NCBI GenBank assembly: GCA_002270565.1
Contig: NQMI01000172.1
Span: forward strand, 1 to 64,000
DNA length: 64,000 nucleotides
From: Stenocarpella maydis
Lineage: Eukaryota > Ascomycota > Sordariomycetes > Diaporthales > Diaporthaceae
Reading direction: 5' to 3'
How positions within the stretch are numbered: position 1 is the first letter of the stretch; each line of letters opens with the position of its first letter. The notes beneath the pieces were generated by a model, which saw only the letters and a program-made list of their open reading frames with translations, did not search any database and was not told the origin of the DNA. Position numbers and translations under genes: made by a program. Below are positions 21,217 through 31,343 of the stretch, one piece after another.

Positions 21217-21942
21217 GGTTTCGTACGACTTCTTCTCGGGGAAGTCGGTAGTCAGGAGTCAGTAGTCAGTCGCAGAGAAACTATTTGTTGGTTGCAGCAC
21301 CAAGACAAACCACAGCCAGGCTACTCCCCCCCCCCCCNCCCCCCCCATGGCGACGGCATGAACGGGTCTTAATAATGACGTGCGTTAAGGTCAGGGGCCC
21401 TCGTATTGGACCACGGCCTGGGATGTGCCCGTTAGGGATTTCGAGTAGCGTATCACGAGGGACCTGCCGCGTTTGGCGCTCGGCCTGATCATCTCTAAAG
21501 CCGTGTTACGGGCGAATCGACCGGCGAGGAGAAGGCTGAAAATGAGATAAGGGTGGAGACGCGCTCGCTGTCTCGACGACAACATCGTACGTGAAGGACG
21601 GTGAGTCACTGCTGTTACATGGGCATTTCAGCGGCACGAACTTGACTACGGCTACCACGACGATTCGTGAGACTGAGCGGGCCTGTCACATGCTCGCGGG
21701 TTTCGCAGAAAGACGCAGAAGGCGCTGTGTTGACGTGGTTCCTGCACAGGTCGATGGGATCGAGGGCCAATGATTGCAAGTAAGTATACAGTGTAACTTG
21801 CGTGCAGGCTGAAGGGAGCAATAATACTGCCCATCATCTCGGTGAATACAGGAACAACACCTTTCCAACGCTATGTACTGTCGGTGTGGTCTTCCGACTG
21901 GTCCTTTTCTCTCGTGACATGTGACATTTGACCGGTCCCCAC
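21217..21942. other. intergenic region with a C homopolymer and one ambiguous base
   Basis: About 725 bp between the J-protein start and the peptidase stop. A C run spans 21326-21346 and is interrupted by an N at 21338. No gene is supported. It holds the promoter of the J-protein gene and the 3' UTR of the peptidase gene. Confidence 0.6.
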
Positions 21943-24564
21943 TCAGCCATGGTAACCAACCTTGATGTTGGCAGTGGCCTTCTTGACAGAGTCCTCGATG
22001 ATGCCAGTCCATCGGATCGCATTGGTATAGTTCTTCGCGTCGATGCTCTCCACCAGGCCAGGGTAGACGGCTGTAAATCAGGTCAGCAAGGAGCTTTTCA
22101 ATAATGATCGGAACTGGTCTGAGGCAGACAAAGCAGGCCAGGAGTCATATTTCGGGGAAGGACAGCAATGAACGTACCTCCGGCATAGCCAGTCCATAGG
22201 CCTGGTGCAAAGACAATGTGCTTGAACCAGGGACGCCCATCCAGGCCCTCTGGATAGATGAAGTCTCTATCCAAGTACTTGTACTTGGTGTTGACCTTGC
22301 GGATCTCGTAGCCAAGCCTCAGCTTCTTCGGCCACTTCCACCACGGGATCTCCTTGCTGACTTCCTCCTGCAGCTCAGCCTTCTTGGCGTCCAGCTTGCC
22401 CGCCTCGGCCACCAAGCCGGCGATCGCCTCATGCAGCCTCACGAGGCTCCTGCGGAAACCATCAGCCTCGCCGGTGGCCTCAGCCTCCTGGCGCATGACG
22501 CTCCCGCGCATCGCAAGGATCTCATCCTTGTCAGTGGGCTCGGACTGAGTGGATGCGGCCGCTAGCTTTTCTTCCACCCTGCTGACGTACTTGTCAAGAG
22601 CCGTGGCATAAGTGGCCGCCTCAAAAGACAGCACCGGCTCATCGGCGAGTTTAGCCGTGGCGAGTGCGAGGACCTGCGACATGGTGCGGTGATACACAAA
22701 GCCTGGGTCACCGAACTCAGACATCCAGTGGAAGCTGTCGTAGTTGGAGTGGTAGTGGTAGACTGGATCTTTGGATCCGGCGCCGAATCCGAAATCAATG
22801 CTGGGAATACCAGCAAAATCTTGGAAGGCCGTGTAGTCACTTCCGCTGCCCAACGTGCTGATCTTCTTGTTCCAGGTATCGTAGACTGTCTGACCCTTGA
22901 CAGTCTGGTTAGGCGATTGCACCTGAGCAGTGATGTCGTAAAGGAGGCCGTCGAGGAGGGGAGCGGCAGAGGCGTGGAATTCCTGCCCCCTCACTCCAAC
23001 ATCAACGTTCAGGTAGGCAACATTGGCGTGTGACAGCCAGGGCAGGTATTCCTCCACCCACTCTGTGCTTCCCAGGAGGCCGTACTCTTCTCCATCCCAA
23101 GATGCAAATACGATGGTCCGCAACGGCTTCCAGCCCTTCTTGAGGGCCTCTCCGAAACTGCGGATGACTTCGTTGACGACGGCGGATCCACTGTTGGGGT
23201 CACCTGCGCCGCCAACAATCCACGCATCGCGATGGTTCCCAACAACGATCACCTCGTCGGGAATCGAGCCATTGATGATGCCAATGACATCCCAGTTGGG
23301 AGTGATGATGTAGTCCTGCTCGTTGTACAGGTTTATAACGACGTTTTCAGGTGACGGCCCGACGCTGTAGTTGACTCCCTTGTATCCGAGACCCAGGCCA
23401 GCTTGCCAGTACTTGTTGAAGTCTCTGGCAGATGGGCCGTGGCCGTTGAGAGCCTTGAGAATAGGCAATGCATCCTGGTAGGAGATGGGGATGCTTGGGA
23501 TGCTTGGGATGTAGGCCTCGGTAGGACCGCGGGGGACGCCAGGCTTCGAGGGGTAGCCAGGGGTGGTTGGGTCACCGGGTGCGAAGCTCAAAAACTCGGT
23601 GCTTCCGCGCTGCACACTGCTGGGCTGGCGTGCTGGGCCGTTGGGGTACTTCTCGAAGCCCTTCTCCTCTGTGACTTCTCCGTCGTCACCGGGATCGGAG
23701 TAGAGGATCACGCCAACGGCACCCAGCTCTTGGGCCCGCTTGACCTTGAGGCCCCGGAAAATCCCGCCGTAACGAGCAATGGCAATCTTCCCCTCCAGGT
23801 CGATGCCAGCTTTGACGAGATCTTCGTAGTCCTGGTATGTCCCATAGTTGACATAGACAAATTGGCCGGTCACGTTGCCACTGGCGGAGTAGCCGTGGAA
23901 GGTTGGGATGCTCGTGTCGAAGCCGGTAGTGGGGTCCTGGTCAAGGACGTCCTCGACAAGTGAGGCCTCAAATGAGACCTTCCATGCCGAGGCGTCATCT
24001 GATGCTGACCTGTCCAGGACTGCCAGGCGGTGGCCGACGGGCCGGTTCAGATAGATGTCATATGTGACAATGGATGAGTCGATGCCCCATCCTGCCCATT
24101 TCTCCTTGGTCCACAGGGCCTGTTGCCATGATAAGACACCAGAACTCGCGGGGAATGGATGAGGGGCAGGGGCGTGCATGACAAACCTGGGAATAGTTCT
24201 GGCCAGCCAGATGAGCGCCCGCGGTGTAGTACTTCTGCCATTCTCGGGCCTTTTCACTGCTTGGTGTCTCCAGCAGGATCTTCTTGAGGTCCTCGTAGCT
24301 CAGGTGCCGGCCGCCGCAGGAGGGCCACGAGAATGCCGACTCGTGGCCATGGCGACCAAGACCGAAGGAGAAGAGGAATGTTGTAAACAGAGCAACCAGG
24401 CTACAGGACAGGGCGATGGTGCAGAAACGGCGCACGGCATGGTGAGGATAGCGCTGGCGTGGGGGCGCGGTCCTCACGGTCGAGATGAGAGGCGTGTGCT
24501 CGTCCGCCATCTTTTCAGGCCTGGCCATGTTGTGGCCCGTGGTTCCCTTGCCGGTCAGCCGCAT
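21943..24564 (-). CDS. glutamate carboxypeptidase II-like M28 metallopeptidase (vacuolar Vps70/Tre type)
   Basis: Three exons on the minus strand, 24564-24187, 24119-22178 and 22070-21943, give up to 815 residues. In-frame Mets at 24528 (AACATGG context) and 24510 (AAGATGG) are good alternative starts. It is a type II membrane protein: a short cytosolic tail with an acidic-Leu-Ile signal (DEHTPLIS), one membrane segment (CTIALSCSLVALFTTFLF), then the lumenal part. Next come a PA domain (GKIAIARYGGIFRG), the M28 catalytic domain with NHRDAW and GDPNSGSAV zinc ligands, SWDGEEYGLLGS carrying the catalytic Glu (about 467-470), NVDVG, and YHYHSNYD with the last His, and finally a TFR-like dimerisation domain. 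All expected metal ligands are present, so it is probably an active lumenal or vacuolar peptidase. Both introns (67 and 107 bp) fit frame and consensus. Confidence 0.92.
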
Positions 24565-26267
24565 GGTACGGGGGTAGGATAGCAGAAGGCAGCCTCCAAT
24601 GTGGCCGAGTCGTTGTACGAGTGATGAAGGGCCGTTGAAGAGCCGCAGGCCGCAGGTGAAGTCGAAACGGGGGGGGGGGACTCACCGAGCACAGCTGGTT
24701 TGGAAGATGGACCGGCAGTGTCACGATTGTGGGTTCGGGAGATAAGAAGCTGGATGCAAGTGCCGTGGTCGCACTAACAGGATGAGCCCCAAGGCAAGCT
24801 TCCGCTGTTGCTCTCGAGAGCCTGGATGTCGTTATCACGGGGCCCGGCTGACATCATGCAAGCAGCACCCCGGCAACGGCAAATCAGTGCCGACTGCGGG
24901 CCGGTCACGACGAGCCCCCTGATTGGGCAGAGGCCTGGGCCGTATTTACTGGGCCCGCGGTGGGGGCAGCAACGGTTATCCGGTGTGCTTACGTATTACT
25001 GTGTAGTGCTCTCTCTGCCTGGGTGGTGTGGTGCACACCTCAGCTTCCGTCAAGCACTGCAGCCCGTGGTACGTGCCACATGTCCGAGGCAGAGTCGCTG
25101 GTGGGATGCCAGCTATGTGGTCGTCATGACAAGTGTGTTCTCACATGTGCGCCTGATATGCCAAGATGGATGAGGCAGAAATCGCCGCCTCCAGTGAGAA
25201 CCCGCTGTCACGACATCTGGTGCAGCCATCTCGACATCGGCCGCCTGGCCTGCAACGGCAGGGTTGTAATACACTCGAAAGCGGGGCGACGTTATTTTCG
25301 GCCTCCGGGCCTTCGCTGGTCGTCCGCCGTCAGAACCACATCGTATTCCTTCAACAACTCTGGCGTGTCCGACAGCGGACGAGGGTGGTGGCTGGCCAAG
25401 CGAGCAGACGACACACTCCTCGCAGGCGACATGAACCAAACACACGCGCGAGCAGCAGCAGCAGCAGCAGCAGCAGTCATCCAGCTGACAGCCAGACACG
25501 GCGAGGACCGCAGGTGTGGTGTAGTTCACATATGCGAGTCGCTGGAACGAGTCTCGGCCCATGCACAAGAGTGGCGTCCCGCAGGGCTCCAGGACTGGGG
25601 TGCAGCCCCCTCCGGGACCGCTGGGAGGGCTGGGCCACCGCCCGGGTCCCTTGTGCCCCGCCGTATTCCCCGGCCACAGGCTGCCAGACGCTGGGTTGAA
25701 CCGGCCGGGGACCGGCCGCCCCTGTGCGCCCTGCAGCTGCAACGCTAGGCATGGCCGGGCTGTGCAGCCTAGGATTTCCTGGCCTGCGGTTCTGCGACGT
25801 CCGAGTGGATGTCCTGCACATCCATCTCGAATAATCTGCACCACAGGTCCCACTTCTTTTGCGGCCCGGTGACTCGCCTCCTGCAGACATTTACACAGTA
25901 GTGTAAACTAAACCCCCTTCCCTGTGGGGTGGCCGTCTCTTTCGTCACTTGCTGCGAGTCAAAAGACGGCTGGTTTCTTCCTCTCTGGACCTGGGCCGTC
26001 TCCTGCCTTTATTCTTTCTCCTGTCGTCTTGATTCCCAAGCATCGCGACGCAGCCCAGCATCTCATGGTTGTGACGGCGCGCCGCTCCTCATAACTCGTT
26101 AAATCCACAAGCAAGATTCGCTGTTGTCGACTGGGTCCGTCTTTGCCGTCACTTCTGGACAAGATCCCCTCGGATCATCCGTCCTGCAGAACGAGAGCCT
26201 CTAGTTACATACACCCCTACACAATAGACACGCTTCCGCTGTGCTCTCCACGCCAGGTGACTCTACC
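24565..26267. promoter_or_regulatory. 1.7-kb divergent upstream region (peptidase / MFS transporter)
   Basis: No supported gene. Two overlapping opposite-strand frames at 24960-25853 are compositionally unconvincing and contain only a repeat-encoded Ala/Ser run. Includes a G run at about 24669-24679 and an (AGC)n tract. Confidence 0.5.
25451..25476. repeat. (AGC)n microsatellite
   Basis: Nearly nine perfect AGC units in the non-coding divergent region. Confidence 0.9.
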
Positions 26268-28504
26268 ATGTCTCCCAGTGGACCGAAGCTCCCAGTAAAG
26301 CAGCTCGCGATCCTGGGTAAGCAGATATAACCTCCAGCACTTGCGTACTGTGGAATTCCCCATCTCGCCCCCCGCGGGCTCTCCCCGTGTGCCTGCCCGT
26401 CACCGTCGTGCCTCAACACGAGTCCCGTCATAAAGCCGGCCCGTAACAGCTGGGCGTCCTCGTCAGTAGTTATCCGTGCCGGTTCCTTAGTTGCATGTTG
26501 AGTAGGTGCGTTGCGTGTGTTGTGTTGTGTGACTCTGGGAAGACCTCTGGATCGCCACGACGGACACGACATGATGCGGGCACTCGGCTGGATAACTGGC
26601 TCAAACACGGCAACCGATGCCTCGTGGAGAAGCTAGGCCGTGGGAGAGCATGTTTTCAGGTACCATCCCTTGTCTCCTTGGGGTGGCTTGCTAACATCAT
26701 CATTTCTAGCCGTCGCCAGGTTTGCGGAGCCGCTTGCTCTGACCTCCGTCTTCCCCTACCTGCCAGAGATGATCAAGAGCTTCGGCGTACAGGACAACAA
26801 TGTCGCGAGGTGGGCTGGCCTGGTTGGCTCGACCTTCTCGATATCTCAAAGTGCATTTGCAGTTCCATGGGGGAGACTGTCAGACAAGATTGGCCGCAAG
26901 CCGACAATTATCACCGGCCTGGTTTCCACCATGATCTGCTTCATAATATGGGGGACGGCTTCCAGCCTCGCCATGGCCATATGCATACGTCTTGTCATGG
27001 GTGCTGGTAACGGGAATGGTATGTTCCCCCCATCTGGGACCCTCTAGATAAACCCGTGCTAACCTGTGCCGCAGTCGGTATCATCCGTACTATGGTTGCT
27101 GAGATGGTGCCTCAGAAGGAACTCCAGCCACGTGCCTTTTCTCTTATGCCTCTCGTCTGGAGCATCGGCTCCGTGTTCGGTCCCTCGTTTGGAGGTTTCT
27201 TCGCCAGGCCTGCAGAACAGTATCCGGGTCTCTTCGGCAACAGCTGGCTGTTCAAAAAGTACCCGTTCCTGCTGCCCAACCTCGTGGCTTGTGCATTCTT
27301 CTTCGTTTCTGTTGTCGTGGCAATCTTGTTCCTCCATGAGACCCTGGAGACTAAAAAGCACGACAAGGACTGGGGCCTCCTTCTCGGAGAAAAGATCTCG
27401 CAGCCCTTCAGGACGAAGCCTCGCCACAAGCACAGCCACCAGCATCAGCGTCACCACCGCCCCTCCTTCGTGGACGCCGAGGCATCGGCCCCTCTGCTGC
27501 CCAAGTCAGGCGTCGATGTAAAGAGGAAATGCCAGGCCCCACCTCCGACGATGAGGGAGATCTTCACACCCCAGGTCACAATGAACATCATCGGGTACAC
27601 AATCCTGGCCCTGCACTCGGTGGCCTTCGACCAGGTGCTCCCCGTGTTCCTCAACTACCCCCGCCAGGCCCCCGACAGCGACAACACGCACCTGCCGTTC
27701 CACTTCTCGGGCGGCTTCGGGCTCAACTCGAACAAGATCGGCACCATCTTCACCATCTACGGCCTCGCGTGCGGCGTGATCCAGTTCTTCCTCTTCCCGC
27801 CCGTGTGCTCGCGCTACGGGGCGCTGAACTGCTTCAGGGCCGGGACGGTGCTCTTCCCCGTCGTCTACGTGCTGCTCCCCTACACCGCGCTGATCCAGGA
27901 CGCGCACATGCAGTTCGCCGCGCTCATGGCGCTCCTCCTCGTCAAGGGCTTCGCCGTCATCGTCGGCTTCCCCTGCATCACCATCCTGCTGACCAACTCG
28001 GCGCCGTCGGTCCGCATCCTCGGCACCCTCAACGGCTTCGCCACCACCTTCTCCGGCATCGGGAGGGCCGTCGGCCCCACCCTGACCGGCGCGACCTTCA
28101 GCTGGGGCGTCAAGAGGGGCTACGTCATCCCGGCCTGGTGGCTCCTTGCCGCCGTCGCCGTGCTCCAGGCCATCCCTGCGTGGCTGATCGTCGAGGGCGA
28201 GGGCCCCACCCGCGAGGAGGACACGGACGATGACGGGGACTCTGCCCTGCTGGGCGAGGCCGGCGATGACGTCGCCGGGCCACGGCCTACCAACGGCGCC
28301 GTCGTCGCCGGGAATACGGCAGACCTGGTCGGGACCAGGGGGGACGCGGTCGCCCCCCAGCCGGAGGATGAGGATGACGAGGACTTCCCACCGCTTGCCA
28401 GGGTCAGCTCGAGGGCCTCCAGGGGCAGCACTGGGTACGGCACTATGAAGGGGTCTTCTGGGACACGCCTGCGGAGAATGTCCGAGACGCTACAGGACTT
28501 GTGA
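26268..28504 (+). CDS. MFS transporter (ZIF1/YCR023C-like)
   Basis: Exons 26268-26316, 26710-27018 and 27075-28504 give 595 residues. Exon 1 encodes only 16 codons plus one base (MSPSGPKLPVKQLAIL), followed by a long 393-bp first intron; the second intron is 56 bp with CTAAC. The major facilitator signature between helices 2 and 3 is GRLSDKIGRKP, then RLVMGAGNGNVGIIRT in helix 4, typical of the fungal/plant group containing YCR023C and the zinc-induced facilitator ZIF1. About 12 hydrophobic segments are split by a central His-rich cytosolic loop (KHSHQHQRHHR, residues about 230-245), and the C-terminal tail is acidic. The His-rich loop invites a metal-related role, but the substrate is not shown. 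It is convergent with the DUF604 pseudogene. Confidence 0.88.
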
Positions 28505-29231
28505 TGTGATTGAAGTAATTTTGTCCACAGAAGGGGAGGTGGGAACCGCTGCAGCGGTATGCCCGCAGATGATGGCCCTTCGCATTGCCATTTCTGGGTT
28601 TTGGGAATCCGGAATGACCAAGGTTTGCATTGAGGCGTTGGGGCATAAAAAATCTGGGATTCGGCTTCTCTTTTCGCGAGTGACCATGAAGGCTTGCGGG
28701 CACTTCTGACATGCAAACCACATCTCATGGTCATGGAAAGATGCACATGTGTGTGCCAGTATGTCAGCACTTGAATTTAATGATATTGTTAATCCGAAGA
28801 GGTATACGCAGCCCCAAGTATTGTATTTCTTTCCTAACATCAATATGACATCTTCTATCTGGGGCATTTATACAGGTGTGTGTGTGTACGTGTGCTGATT
28901 GGTAGTGGTGTATACATAGGTTGGCTATGTTTACATGAAACTGGGTGTGGCTAGTGTACTCGAATGTACCCCTGCCCTCTATTTCTTGTTTGCAAATATC
29001 TGTCTCATTTAATCCAGCCTTCAGAGCGCCGAGGCTTCTTCAAACTCCAGGGAATTATGGGAACCTGGTTCGGCGCATATAGTCAGCGAGTAAACCTGAT
29101 TTCCTCGGAGCAAAGACCCGTCAGAGAAACCAGGCCAAAGCCCAGATATTGAGATGATACTATCGATGATCCATGCTATGGTCAAGGCTTCCAGTAATTC
29201 GACCACCTCATCATTCTCCTTTTGGTTCCTA
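28505..29231. other. intergenic region between MFS gene and pseudogene
   Basis: About 725 bp with a short GT-rich tract near 28875-28895. No gene is supported. Confidence 0.5.
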
Positions 29232-30300
29232 TCACCTCGGTGCACATACACCTGCGTCAGGGTTCCATTGTCGCCAGCGATAGCAGTCTCCAACCGGTAT
29301 GATTTCTTCTTTTTCTTGTCGACTCTCGGTCTCAGAGGTCCCAAGCTCCACTAGAACCTCCCGTCTTCCCCTGAATCCCATGTGTGCCCCCGTCAGGCTC
29401 AGGTTCGGCAGCTTTTCCAGGTCAGCCGTGTAGATATTGATGGAGTAGCCATTGCTCAACACGGTCAGGGCCTCATTGTAATTTTCATCCCCAGGGAAAG
29501 CGAACCTCTGCAGGAAACAGCCGCTACAAATCTTTGTGATGGCAGCCATCTTGTCAACAGGAGACCCGTGCCAGCTCTTCCAGTGGTGCAGAGATAGCAC
29601 CCGTCTGCTGGACTCCTAGAATCCTGCTGGGCCCCCCTTCAAATCTATCTGATACAGCCCATCGACCATCTTGAGCTTGGTGAAGCTGTGGGCGAAGGTA
29701 CAGCTCATGACCTGCATGTCCCCACCCCGGCCGGGGAACTCCTCGAGGCAGCTTTCGAGGTGCGGCTCGAGCAGCTGTGCCAAGGGCCAAGAGAGGAATA
29801 TGCTCGCGCCGCCAAAGCCACCCATGATCCCGATGGGGACTAAGTGAGCAGACTCTGTGAGCTGCCCCAGGTACTGTGGCTTTGTGTGGTCGTATTGCGC
29901 AAACGTACGTGAGAGAGCGCGCAGCGAGGGGAGGAAGATGTCGTCATCGATGATTCCAAGCCAGTGTGCCTCTGTTCCCCTCCCTCGGGCGTGCTTCAGA
30001 CATGTCTTTTATGACAATAACACGTGAATGCTCAGGGGTATGCCAAAGGCGATTCTTGGGAACGAGTACAAGGTCCATGCCTCCAGCCCCGTATTCCTCC
30101 ACGAGGGCTGTAGGGTCCACCTTCCCAAGATCTTCAAGGTCGTCAGTCAGGAGGGCGACGAGAGTTGAACCGGAGTCGGCCAGCCAGTGGGCGAATGTGT
30201 GTTTTGAGTCCGGGAGGCGAGTAAATGTGGTAGGCACGCCGAGGCTGAGATGGGTGAGCTGTCCTCGATTCCTTGGAAATGCCGCCGGGGGGGGGGGAAG
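29232..30300 (-). pseudogene. broken DUF604 (GT31-like) glycosyltransferase gene
   Basis: Read on the minus strand, the DNA gives a DUF604-type protein in the correct order but in two frames. The upstream frame (to about 29963) has THLSLGVPTTFTRLPD, FAHWLADSGS and EGNRGTLAW. The next frame (from about 29960) continues with GIIDDDIFLPSLRAL (the DxD-like metal motif), GGFGGASIFLS, GGDMQVMSC, LKMVDGLYQIDL, SLHHWKSWHG, ITKICSG-CFLQRF and VLSNGYSINIY. At the join the frame changes where family members read W-F-G-[IV]-[ID]-D-D, consistent with a small deletion. An in-frame TAG at about 29610 follows PAGF where the family has Tyr (GFYES). No splice signals explain either lesion. The N-terminal boundary is unclear because a C/G homopolymer (about 30288-30298) lies there. 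Family members are predicted Golgi glycosyltransferases; this copy looks dead. Confidence 0.72.
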
Positions 30301-31343
30301 CCCAAGAGGGTCGCAAGGTATCGCATCGACGTTGGCCGTGCATGGATCGCCCAAATCCAGTTGTCCTCTTTGGTGAGCAGGAGAGAGCTGATGTTCGTGG
30401 CCACATCTCGACCTACGTCCAGACTTGAGGTGATTAAGCTCGGGAGCGCAAGAGCGAGATGGGCTTTCTTCTCCTGCTTCTACACAGAGAGGTCGTTCAT
30501 TAACGGTGTAGGACCGTGGGGTTGTGAAGATGTCATGGCTTTGCAAATAAACAAGGCCGACCAGCACGACATTCCCACCACAAGGTCCAAGGCAGGATAT
30601 ATTCCATGTTTCCCAAAGATTTTCCCAAGACGTCCAAGTCAATGGAAGGCACGAGCCATCCTGCCATTGCTACACAGCTACCCCCGTTTGTGCCCCTGGG
30701 GAGCAAACCATCGTGGGACGAAGAGTGCCACTAAGCTTTTCTTCCCGGCCTATTAGGAGGATACAGCCATAGTTCACACGAAATGCACCCCCTCATTTCA
30801 GATCCGAATGTCGCCAGAGGGAATCTGACGAGGGGTTGAGGGCATGGACCGTCCAGCCATAGCGAGTGTGCTACGTAAACACGTAAAGGAGGCACAGCCA
30901 GCGCAGGCAGGCCACCCCGAGGAAATGGGAGTATTCACACGTAGGGTCGCCAGGGCACAAAAGTGGCCTGCAACAAGGGGGCAAGGAAAGAAGGGCGGTC
31001 ACGACGACAATGGATTGGACTCGGGGTTAAGGTGGATGGACTGAGGTCAAATTAAAGCTGCAGACACTGCAGCACTCGCTGCGGACCCTCTGCTTTTTTA
31101 CCTCGCTTGTTAAACGCCGTTATCTCCGTTCCCTGCCGTTTCTAGTCCACTCCCACGGGCCTCACCATCATGCCGTGCTCACTCAGCTCCTTTCCCCCAT
31201 TGTTCATTCCCACCTGGCTCAGTCCAGCTCTTCTTTCTCCAACTCCTCCAGACCATTCGGATACCATTTACACTGATTATATATATATATATATATATTT
31301 GACAAAAGAAAGGCCCGACCTGCCCAGCAGTCTCACACTGATC
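30301..31343. promoter_or_regulatory. upstream region between pseudogene and Zn2Cys6 gene
   Basis: No supported gene. The proximal 60 bp before the transcription factor ATG include a 21-bp alternating TA run (31278-31298). The part up to about 30640 may still contain the decayed 5' end of the pseudogene. Confidence 0.45.
31278..31298. repeat. (TA)n run in the leader of the transcription factor gene
   Basis: 21 bp of perfectly alternating T and A, 46-66 bp upstream of the ATG. It may serve as a TATA-like element or simply be a microsatellite. Confidence 0.8.

Noticed and set aside
24960..25853. Two overlapping opposite-strand frames of about 250 codons upstream of the MFS gene
   Set aside because: They include an (AGC)n-encoded run, lack motifs and sit in a divergent promoter region.
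27529..28233. 234-codon plus-strand frame in the MFS exon
   Set aside because: It is an out-of-frame Pro/Arg/His-rich shadow of the transporter coding frame.
29232..30300. Interpreting the DUF604 frame changes as introns
   Set aside because: No GT...AG pair near 29960 restores the frame, and the TAG at about 29610 lies within a continuous conserved block.
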